A stretch of 23,057 nt of DNA, taken from a virus. Positions within the stretch are counted from its first letter, which is position 1. Every line of letters begins with the position of its first letter. Positions 18,001 through 23,057 of the stretch are shown piece by piece. The position numbers were made by a program, and so were the translations under genes. The DNA is taken from positions 1 through 23,057 of the IMG/VR virus record IMGVR_UViG_3300032053_000549. One strand, 5' to 3'. The notes beneath the pieces were generated by a model. The model was not told where the DNA came from and searched no databases. It saw only the letters and a program-made list of their open reading frames with translations.

Positions 18001-19317
18001 AGCTACGTTAGCAAATCCTACGGTAGCATTATTACCATCTACAGTAAACTTTTCTAAATGAAATTTGTAACTAATATTAGGGCCCTCTCCGCCTAAAGTA
18101 ACTCCGTCAGATTTATATCGGTACTGTTCGTTTATATGCCAATCAGAATCCCAATGAGCATCTAAATTATAATTAGTATTAAAAGCTAAATCTAATTCTG
18201 TTTTAACTGGTCCAAGAGGATTTTCAGTATTCCAATCGTTACCTAAATAATTATATCTTTTAGTCTTTGCGTCAAAGATTCCTGGGATTATTGCTTGTAC
18301 ATCAAAAACTGAAGATTTAATATTAGCTACTACTAAGGAATTATCTTTTTGTGTAAGAGTTTTACAAGTTTTAAAAGGGTAGTTCTTAAGAGTATAAGTA
18401 AAAAATTCAATAGGGAAACTCCCCGTCTCGTTCCCTGTTATAGTAAATTGTAAAGAAGTTCCAATAACATCTTTAGTTTCTATATATGTAACTGAAGGAG
18501 TTCCTGCTAAGTCTTCATGAAATACAGAAATAATATCCATTTCTTTAAATACTCCCACGTAATCGGTAGTGTCTATAGTTACTTGAATAGCTTTTCCAGA
18601 ATTAGTTCCTTTAATATTACCTCGATATTGTGCAGACTGTCCTAGGGATTCTGAAGTATCAGTAATGTGTATTAAATTACTAGGAGGGGATATTAGTGTT
18701 TCTTTACCGTCATCTGTGCGTAGAAGATAAGCTACTTGATATTCTCCTACAAGCAAACTTCCACTTCCTAGAATAGCTGTTAACAATGGCTGTTGGTAAG
18801 TTACTGCAGGAAAGATATCTATTAGATTCGGGTCAAATGTAAGAATGTTAGGGTCAGAGATATTAATCGATCTTAGGTAGTTCTCAAAATCTGTCCAGTA
18901 AACTCTTTGAATACAATCAGACTCGAATCTTCCTATAGCTTCAATAGGATTTGTTTTATTAAAATTTAACTCTGTTGCTGTATATAATAACTCAGGATAT
19001 AACGCAGTGTTTACTACTCTAGTAGCAGGGTCGTATTTTACTAAATAAATCCAACCACCAATTCCTGAGTCATCTGCTACAAATAAAATAATCTTATCTC
19101 TAATTGTAGTATAACCAATTATTTCACTCAATCCTGAACCTATTTGGGGCACAGAAAAAGATTCTACGTTGCCTTTTATATTGGTAAAAGACCCCATAGA
19201 TTCTCCTGTAGTAGTAGTTATTCTAATATCTACTGCATTAATATAATGAGTATTAGGAATGCTGTCGTAGCCAGCATCCTTATTCATTCCTTGGTATGCG
19301 TTAACTTGTTTTTCCAT
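15028..19317 (-). CDS. crAss-like muzzle / 'stabilization' tail protein (1429 aa)
   Basis: The N terminus (EKQVNAYQGMNKD, then NAVDIRITTTTGESMG and NIKGN) has the form I recognise in the large tail protein annotated as stabilization protein in crAss-like genomes and as the muzzle in the crAss001 virion structure. The whole chain is rich in beta strands, Gly, Thr and Asn, with few long helices, as expected for a beta-propeller-like assembly at the outer end of a short tail. The C terminus (KFDKWRVKIPRDI, then RLRSSYFIVTLYFDN) looks like one more packed strand set. No catalytic motif is visible. The gene is joined to the ring-protein gene before it and to the 811-aa gene after it by one-base TAATG overlaps. 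The family is assigned from memory. Confidence 0.8.
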   Translation of the reverse strand: MEKQVNAYQGMNKDAGYDSIPNTHYINAVDIRITTTTGESMGSFTNIKGNVESFSVPQIGSGLSEIIGYTTIRDKIILFVADDSGIGGWIYLVKYDPATRVVNTALYPELLYTATELNFNKTNPIEAIGRFESDCIQRVYWTDFENYLRSINISDPNILTFDPNLIDIFPAVTYQQPLLTAILGSGSLLVGEYQVAYLLRTDDGKETLISPPSNLIHITDTSESLGQSAQYRGNIKGTNSGKAIQVTIDTTDYVGVFKEMDIISVFHEDLAGTPSVTYIETKDVIGTSLQFTITGNETGSFPIEFFTYTLKNYPFKTCKTLTQKDNSLVVANIKSSVFDVQAIIPGIFDAKTKRYNYLGNDWNTENPLGPVKTELDLAFNTNYNLDAHWDSDWHINEQYRYKSDGVTLGGEGPNISYKFHLEKFTVDGNNATVGFANVANVPDTYAHDLQDGYIYNNTTYPNNASPFISGLLRGYKRGETYRFGIIFYNVKGEASFVEYIGDIKFPDISEQDATPNSSGTDYFPLSNVASSKTTAYAMGIEFTFNFPPELLAIITSYQIVRVKRNIADTRRLTQGIIKPFWHNPITTPGSGIDFDLRINNDTNVYHLMPVYPVSAAPLLFYNPGTFNTLNNSVHGDHADYIIQPTCLGYFSPEISYDFNTVKDIATTFTTAPCLLITGAYTDFNLQGDISVPDKDLSGIDLSDTCIDKRNNATTTDPVSFNSIENIRKWKKNRYIKMDDDNDYGKNTPESSLEINTGEWMRNYYAADNFSTGGAGVDSDLNNPEKNPSTAQGKSILFKGGSNIFGNIEKISLDPITGSGVPTVPFTEYFNTPNAVGPLNILTRHIAVPIVDTVIPKLEVYGGFDQSVLETNIFQIASPVIDKVNTSPRVFGGDIFLNTVTLQTATMSLNTVFYKVNTRDYRSNSSRTELYTMESTINIDLAHGTTLKTGVKYLTTSVEEVVLRQENNNTTYGYGIGTDMYAYNTAYSRENEDLAFGVSPLNDGDCGGNDIRAYLSKVKINEELIDSWTKFGTNDYYDIDDYGPINKILNWKDLVYFIQDKGIGTYAINPRAMTTTTDGIPTQLGTGQGFGKHLYISKEHGSIHQYGVKATNTAIYFFDAIHRKLFSIAIGARGESGLNPLSEKGIHSFLQSLPDAIFSRKTDGGDNAILKRGIAIGRDKINDEIIFTFLGSGIDIPKIDKDTTYYPGDILEISPGYYVQIITEVTTGEDNDTNLHLILSNSVTFDITTLDKSIVFDELVGEFSSMYSATPQIWMDNGDILMTSGPGSTPESLSVYTHNIGPWGEFYGNIEEASITLVINPNADINKVLRTLEYNSIVRDDAKVVDRNRTITGFRIQNQVQDTGIIPFSSGRIKRKFDKWRVKIPRDINTANNQGRLRSSYFIVTLYFDNKSNQQLIMNNLMSYYDVQMF

Positions 19318-20141
19318 TATGTAGTAGCTGGATTACCTCCTTGAGTACTTTGACTAATAACATTAATAGTAGATACTAAACCTATGCCTGCTTTTGGCCT
19401 AAACTTACGTTGTTCAGGTAATTGCATATTAGCAAAGAAAGAAGCATGTGCTTGTAGGTCAGGTATAGTTCTTACTACGCTGTTTTTAACACTTTCTGCT
19501 TCATCAACGTTATGCCATTGTTTAGCATGGTTAACAGCTTGAGCAAAGTACCATTCTTTATCTCGTTCTATAATTTGAAACTTATCAGCAGTTAATTCGT
19601 TGCGTATCCACAATTTTCTTGCTATTTTATGAGCAATATAATGTGCTCCTGCTTCCAACCATTGTTGCTCTGCAGGAATAGTAGGATATCCACATTCGTC
19701 CGTAGGAATAGCGCTGTAAGACATTGCTAGTATTCCCGCATGCATTGATGGGAAAATGTATCCTTGGCCAACTGTGTAAGTTTCTCTAGATTCAGTAGTG
19801 TAGTCCCGCTCGTCACGGTGATATCTCTTGTGAAAGTAATCTGTTTTCCAACGCATTGGAAACATTTTACCTCCTCCACATTCTGCTTCCTCAATAGAAG
19901 CAACACCTGTAACGTGAGCTACTTGCCCTATTTTGTATAAATCAAAAGGTAAATCTCCGCGTCCATCACATATTTCAATATAAGCAATTTTCTCCTCCAT
20001 AGTCACACCTACATTAGTGTGAGCCATAAATTCTGCTAACCATTCTACTCCTTCCTCTTCGTGAATATCGTAGTTAAAGCCGAAATCCCTGATGGTTTTA
20101 TCAAGGATTGCTTTATATGAAACTGTCTTTCCTGCGTACAT
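19317..20141 (-). CDS. Tail ring / adaptor protein of crAss-like phages (274 aa)
   Basis: A compact soluble protein with an N-terminal helical part (SYKAILDKTIRDFGFNYDIH), acidic and aromatic-rich segments, and a mid-part with IYLEICDGRG-like strands (IAYIEICDGRGDLP, about 48-61). A long helical stretch (about 163-220) contains WLEAGAHYIAHKIARKLWIR and WYFAQAVNHAKQWHN. I see no zinc-binding or catalytic pattern, although it is rich in His, Tyr and Trp. Its place directly before the muzzle gene, coupled by TAATG, fits the tail ring that contacts the muzzle in crAss001 (ring protein 1 type). The ATG itself overlaps the stop of the 92-aa gene by one base. The family call rests on order and size, recalled and not searched. 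Confidence 0.65.
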   Translation of the reverse strand: MYAGKTVSYKAILDKTIRDFGFNYDIHEEEGVEWLAEFMAHTNVGVTMEEKIAYIEICDGRGDLPFDLYKIGQVAHVTGVASIEEAECGGGKMFPMRWKTDYFHKRYHRDERDYTTESRETYTVGQGYIFPSMHAGILAMSYSAIPTDECGYPTIPAEQQWLEAGAHYIAHKIARKLWIRNELTADKFQIIERDKEWYFAQAVNHAKQWHNVDEAESVKNSVVRTIPDLQAHASFFANMQLPEQRKFRPKAGIGLVSTINVISQSTQGGNPATT

Positions 20142-20419
20142 TACATTAGGCCTTTAAGTACTGATTCTAATCTACTTGCGATTCCTTCAGAAGACTCGTC
20201 TTTATTAGGGTCTTCTGTGCTTACAGACTTCTCGTCTGAGTATTGCCAGCATCCGTCTTTATCTTTGTATCTTTTACAGATAGTAGTAATAAATCCTCCG
20301 TCTACTTGCTCTACTTTAGTTTCTTCGTGACTACCGTCTTCAAATTCTTTTCTAGTAATCTTTACTATCGATTCTACTCCTTTTGAAGAACCTTCGTTTT
20401 CTATTGCTTCGTTATCCAT
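20141..20419 (-). CDS. Small acidic protein in the tail-assembly block (92 aa)
   Basis: The chain is very acidic at both ends (DNEAIENEGSS and STEDPNKDESSEG), with a short central beta-like part (GGFITTICKRYKDKDGCWQYS) and a C-terminal amphipathic helix (IASRLESVLKGLM). The start overlaps the end of the 207-aa gene by eight bases, and the stop overlaps the ring-protein start by one, so it belongs to the same translated unit. Its size, charge and position would suit an assembly chaperone or a minor tail component. I do not recognise a family. Confidence 0.75.
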   Translation of the reverse strand: MDNEAIENEGSSKGVESIVKITRKEFEDGSHEETKVEQVDGGFITTICKRYKDKDGCWQYSDEKSVSTEDPNKDESSEGIASRLESVLKGLM

Positions 20420-21035
20420 AATAAAATACTTTACGGTTTGGGTCTTTTACTATCTTAGCTATTAATCTAGAATATTGTCTAGAAGCTTTGAAAGTATAAA
20501 AACTTTTAAATTTTAAATTAGCAGTTACCTTATCCCAATAATGCTCATAAAACTCTTGGTCTGTATGATCGTTCTCGTGATATATAACTCTCTTATTATT
20601 TATATTTACTATTTCATCTCTAGTTAATCCTGGGTATTTAATATGCCAGAATTCCCAAGTTGCTTGCCAATTAGGTTTAAGACTTTTAGATCTTTCTCCA
20701 TTAACTTTAAAAAAATTAAGATGACTACTGCGTATTCTTAATTTTCCTACTTTAGTAATCTTTAATTCTAAACCTGTAGCGACAATTGCTGTGCTATAAG
20801 TTTCTAATAGCTCTTTTACAAATGCATTATAAGTAGGTTTATCTACTAGTGTTTCTTTGGCATTCTTTTGATAAAATGAAAAAAAAGCAGTTTTCTTAAT
20901 TCCTCCTGCAAGTTTTCCTTTACCTCTTTTTAAATAATTATTACTGTCCTCCACTTTGTTGTTGTTGTGGTGCTCCTCCGCCTCCTTGGCCTGGAGAATC
21001 TGTTCTTTGGTCTTGTGCATTATTAGCATTATCAT
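20412..21035 (-). CDS. Basic protein of the tail-assembly block (207 aa), function unknown
   Basis: The N-terminal 35 residues are charged and low-complexity (KEAEEHHNNNKVEDSNN), followed by a Lys-rich stretch and then a folded alpha/beta part with many Trp, Tyr and Phe (for example WQATWEFWHIKYPG). The first ATG lies 95 bases inside the end of the preceding gene. It is preceded by AAGGAGG with eight bases between, and no later ATG exists in the first half of the frame, so this start is preferred. ATGs six and fifteen bases later would change little. By position it would match one of the small tail or neck proteins of crAss-like phages. No motif allows a firmer call. Confidence 0.7.
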   Translation of the reverse strand: MIMLIMHKTKEQILQAKEAEEHHNNNKVEDSNNYLKRGKGKLAGGIKKTAFFSFYQKNAKETLVDKPTYNAFVKELLETYSTAIVATGLELKITKVGKLRIRSSHLNFFKVNGERSKSLKPNWQATWEFWHIKYPGLTRDEIVNINNKRVIYHENDHTDQEFYEHYWDKVTANLKFKSFYTFKASRQYSRLIAKIVKDPNRKVFYYG

Positions 21036-21681
21036 AAGGGAAACCTCCTTTTTGAATCAACTGTTGTAATATGTAAGGTTTAATATATGCCCACATCCAT
21101 TGATTAATAGGATAAGGGTCTGTTGGTAACCAACAACTATGATTAGTTTCGCAATTTAAGAAATCTCCTAAAGATGTTGGGTCTTCAAAAATTCCTCTAA
21201 CTGTAATATATTTAAGCATCATATTACTAGGATTCTTACTAGTAACATACATGTAACCTCCATATAGAAAAGCATATACAGAATTCTTAGTTGTTCTTCC
21301 GTTGCCTACGTAAGGCACTCTAGAATAATCTATTAGTAAAAATCTAGGCTGCATTATATCTGCGGAACCCACTGAAACTATTCCTTTAGTAAAAAAGAAT
21401 TCTATAGTATTAGGTATTTTCTTTTTAGTTCGTAGTACTTGGCATCCCGTAGGAACTGTTATGCAACAATCAATAGGACTAACAGGTTCTAATTCTAGGC
21501 AGTTTAGATCCTGAATAACATAAGGATCAATGCTTCTGTTTTTATTATATTCATTCCTTAGCCATAGGGATCTTTGCTCGTTAATTAAGTCTGTATAGAA
21601 CTCATACGAGTAAGATGACTCTATGGAGTTAATCGCAAGAGCTTCATCTATTTGTGCCTGTAAATCTTGTAATGATAACAT
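20941..21681 (-). CDS. Probable tail ring / head-tail connector protein (246 aa)
   Basis: It begins with a helical segment (SLQDLQAQIDEALAINS and TDLINEQRSLWLRNEYNK) of the type seen in phage connector and ring proteins. A cysteine-containing beta-rich core follows (CCITVPTGCQVLRTKKKI), then VYAFLYGGYMYVTSKN and a WMWAYIKPYILQQLIQ helix. The last 30 residues are a disordered Gln/Gly/Pro tail (GQGGGGAPQQQQSGGQ) whose codons overlap the start of the next gene. Size, layout and position two small genes before the other ring protein suggest a ring or adaptor protein of the crAss-like tail (ring protein 2 type). This rests on recalled gene order. The start lies five bases after a promoter-like element, so the message may be nearly leaderless. 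Confidence 0.62.
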   Translation of the reverse strand: MLSLQDLQAQIDEALAINSIESSYSYEFYTDLINEQRSLWLRNEYNKNRSIDPYVIQDLNCLELEPVSPIDCCITVPTGCQVLRTKKKIPNTIEFFFTKGIVSVGSADIMQPRFLLIDYSRVPYVGNGRTTKNSVYAFLYGGYMYVTSKNPSNMMLKYITVRGIFEDPTSLGDFLNCETNHSCWLPTDPYPINQWMWAYIKPYILQQLIQKGGFPYDNANNAQDQRTDSPGQGGGGAPQQQQSGGQ

Positions 21682-21686
21682 AATAG

Positions 21687-21694
21687 CAAATATA
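21687..21694 (-). promoter_or_regulatory. Possible -7 promoter element (TATATTTG) before the tail block
   Basis: The minus strand reads TATATTTGC in the 28-base gap before the 246-aa gene, matching TAnnTTTG. Its end is only five bases from the ATG, so transcripts starting at the usual distance would begin at or very near the start codon. No TTTG box is seen upstream. It would separate the tail block from the lysis genes. Confidence 0.4.
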
Positions 21695-21709
21695 CGATTA
21701 TTTTATTAA

Positions 21710-21850
21710 TTATCTACCTTGTCCTGCGTAAGCTTTTTTATAATTCTTAGAGCTTTTTAACTTAGAACTTCTGCTTTTAGCATGTATTCCTGGTCTACTT
21801 ATTTTAGAAGTAACTTGTTTTCCTGTGTCAGAATTAGAAATCTTAGCCAT
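21710..21850 (-). CDS. Small basic Ser/Lys-rich protein (46 aa)
   Basis: Translated by hand from ATG 21850 to TAA at 21710. The product starts MAKISNSDTGKQ and ends SKNYKKAYAGQGR, with Lys and Arg near 30 percent and many serines. The RSSKLKSSKNYKKAYAGQGR pattern resembles short basic proteins I recall in Bacteroidota phages, whose role is not known. It may bind nucleic acid or be a small virion decoration. The start follows the stop of the 52-aa gene by two bases (TAATTATG), the same junction as between the 1279- and 981-aa genes, which supports it as real. Confidence 0.65.
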   Translation of the reverse strand: MAKISNSDTGKQVTSKISRPGIHAKSRSSKLKSSKNYKKAYAGQGR

Positions 21851-21852
21851 AA

Positions 21853-22011
21853 TTATCTATTTTTAATAGTAAAGTTTAGCACTGTTAGCATGTAGAACTC
21901 TCTAGAGATATCTATCTCTACAGTAAATAAATCTACAGCACCTAATCTACATCTAATGGCAAACTTATCCCATTGTTTATTCCGTGATTTCCAAGAGTTT
22001 CTTATTTTCAT
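21853..22011 (-). CDS. Small protein between lysis and tail genes (52 aa)
   Basis: Translated by hand from ATG 22011 to TAA at 21853. The product opens with a basic helix (MKIRNSWKSRNKQWDKFAIR), then beta-like segments (LGAVDLFTVEIDIS and FYMLTVLNFTIKNR). The ATG overlaps the endolysin stop by one base (TAATG), the same junction used three times in the tail block. That junction, and the coding frame filling the space exactly, are the main evidence. No family is recognised. Confidence 0.6.
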   Translation of the reverse strand: MKIRNSWKSRNKQWDKFAIRCRLGAVDLFTVEIDISREFYMLTVLNFTIKNR

Positions 22012-22529
22012 TATGCTTCATTTTTACTGACAATACCTTTAGCATCTAAATACACTTTACGAACATTTGCAGGTTGTGCAACTTTCCATGCTGTTCTTCT
22101 TGCTTGATATAATCTTGATTTAATAATTCTTGTTACTGATACTGCGTTTCCCTGGTTTCCACCAAGCACATGATAACAGTCTTTATCTTCACCTACATAG
22201 ATTCCAACATGACCACCACCATCTCTTTTAAATGTAAGAATATCCCCTAACATAGGTTCAGTAACTTTAGTTCCCCATTTAGCCCATGATAAAGCCCATA
22301 ATGGTTTATCTATTACTTCTACTCCTGCTTTATGACAAGCATACGCAATAAATAATCCACACCAAGGAATTTCATCTGCTGTATAAATCTTTTGTAAGTC
22401 AAGGTCTTTAGCCCAAGCCATAATAACTGGATTATGAACCTTTCCTACAACCTCTTTTATTCCTATAAGCTTAACAGCTTGAACAAGAATCTTTGGAGAT
22501 TTTTCTGTATTTAAAAAACTATAACTCAT
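22011..22529 (-). CDS. Endolysin, CHAP/NlpC-P60-like cell-wall amidohydrolase (172 aa)
   Basis: A single-domain protein with the papain-like layout of TIGR02594/CHAP-type peptidoglycan hydrolases. It shows EIPWCGLFIAYACHKAG with the nucleophile candidate C57, GDILTFKRDGGGHVGIYVGED with H107, and VLGGNQGNAV with N125 as the polar third residue. It should cut peptide or amide bonds of peptidoglycan to release progeny. There is no signal peptide or membrane anchor, so export would depend on the holin encoded just upstream, whose last codons it overlaps by 11 bases. No separate wall-binding domain is evident; the last 25 residues are a short basic tail. Confidence 0.85.
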   Translation of the reverse strand: MSYSFLNTEKSPKILVQAVKLIGIKEVVGKVHNPVIMAWAKDLDLQKIYTADEIPWCGLFIAYACHKAGVEVIDKPLWALSWAKWGTKVTEPMLGDILTFKRDGGGHVGIYVGEDKDCYHVLGGNQGNAVSVTRIIKSRLYQARRTAWKVAQPANVRKVYLDAKGIVSKNEA

Positions 22530-22959
22530 TTAATTTCTTTTTTATGTTCTTAGCTTTCATTACTAAATCAATAATCTTCTTAAGAAAAGAGTATCCTTTT
22601 ACAGCAGTAAAATTTTCATCTATACTTTTTACTTCAATAGAAAGAAGTACAAGTGCAATTACTTTTGTAAATAAGAAGTCTATGCTTATTACAGAATGTG
22701 TAATAACATTTATCAAAAGAAAGTCTGCAGCATATACTAACATTATGGCAACTACATAAGAAATCATTTTAGGAATTAATCCATGTCTAAATATTTTAGA
22801 TGAAACATCTTGTCCTGTCTTATATGCTCTCCAAACACCAAAACCTGTGTCTATCAATACTGATAATATAACAAGTATTATAATTCCATTAATAGGCGCA
22901 AAAAATAAAAGTAGTGTTTTCAAAATAGTCATTATGTTTGTAGAGATAAGAGTTTTCAT
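22519..22959 (-). CDS. Holin, phage_holin_4 type (146 aa)
   Basis: Three hydrophobic segments are visible: about 12-40, 63-85 and 93-110. Between the first two is DTGFGVWRAYKTGQDVSSKIFRHGLIPKM, which matches the D-x-x-x-G-x-x-x-A-x-K...SSK-x-x-x-G-x-x-x-K signature of the Bacteroidota and Firmicutes phage holin family. The C-terminal 35 residues are a positively charged helix (FLKKIIDLVMKAKNIKKKL), common for holins on the cytoplasmic side. It lies directly before the endolysin with an 11-base overlap, the classic holin-endolysin pair. Its stop is TAG, while every other complete gene here ends in TAA. Confidence 0.85.
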   Translation of the reverse strand: MKTLISTNIMTILKTLLLFFAPINGIIILVILSVLIDTGFGVWRAYKTGQDVSSKIFRHGLIPKMISYVVAIMLVYAADFLLINVITHSVISIDFLFTKVIALVLLSIEVKSIDENFTAVKGYSFLKKIIDLVMKAKNIKKKLNEL

Positions 22960-22960
22960 T

Positions 22961-23057
22961 TTAAAATAGTTTAGACTTAGCTACCTTGTATAAGGTATAG
23001 CCAACAGTTATAATTAGCAAAAATACAAAAATCCAATTGATAATCTTTTTCCATAGT
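22961..23057 (-). CDS. C-terminal end of a small membrane protein (partial, runs off right edge)
   Basis: Only the last 31 residues are visible. They form one hydrophobic helix (WIFVFLLIITVGYTLY) with a basic tail (KVAKSKLF) and end in TAA one base before the holin ATG. The frame is open to the window edge. A single membrane helix next to a holin suggests an accessory lysis protein or a small membrane protein of unknown role. The helix sits at the C terminus, which does not fit a typical inner-membrane spanin. Confidence 0.6.
   Translation of the reverse strand, partial: LWKKIINWIFVFLLIITVGYTLYKVAKSKLF

Noticed and set aside
22982-22997. Six-base inverted repeat TACCTT-GTAT-AAGGTA near the right edge
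   Set aside because: The stem is short and AT-rich, lies within the coding end of the membrane protein and has no T-run where a terminator would need one.

Overview
This AT-rich window reads as part of a tailed double-stranded DNA phage genome, most likely a crAss-like phage (Crassvirales) infecting a gut Bacteroidota host. The main reasons are the 1429-residue protein whose N terminus (NAYQGMNKD, then DIRITTTTGESMG) has the form I recognise from the crAss-like 'stabilization' or muzzle protein, the ring-protein gene directly before it, the very large virion-type genes that follow, and TAnnTTTG-type promoter elements of the Bacteroidota. Family assignments come from reading the sequence and from memory; no search was run.

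Every supported gene is on the minus strand, so transcription runs from high to low coordinates. The stretch is almost solid coding sequence: the longest gap is about 50 bases, and no gap exceeds 300 bases. I see no tRNA, rRNA, CRISPR array, insertion sequence or convincing terminator.

In transcription order: (1) a lysis cassette at 22011-23057, with the end of a small membrane protein, a three-helix holin and a CHAP/NlpC-P60-like endolysin; (2) two tiny genes at 21710-22011; (3) a tail-assembly block at 15028-21681, with a probable ring protein, two small proteins, a second ring protein and the 1429-residue muzzle protein; (4) four very large genes at 1286-15028 that look like internal or ejected virion proteins; (5) a 160-residue ferritin-like protein at 792-1274; (6) the start of another long gene running off the left edge.

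The large-protein block is the most interesting part. Three of its four members carry a recognisable or plausible enzyme domain: a C-terminal HExxH zinc-metalloprotease motif (811 aa), an N-terminal glucosaminidase of the GH73/FlgJ type (1279 aa) and a C-terminal ADP-ribosyltransferase-like fold (1478 aa). The first two also share a reiterated aromatic-x-x-Gly-Gly short motif. A plausible reading is that this is the cargo released after adsorption: it would cut the cell wall, possibly form a conduit, and deliver host-modifying activities. The ferritin-like protein keeps all five residues expected for a dinuclear ferroxidase centre, so iron or peroxide handling may be part of the same programme. 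The functional linkage is inference.
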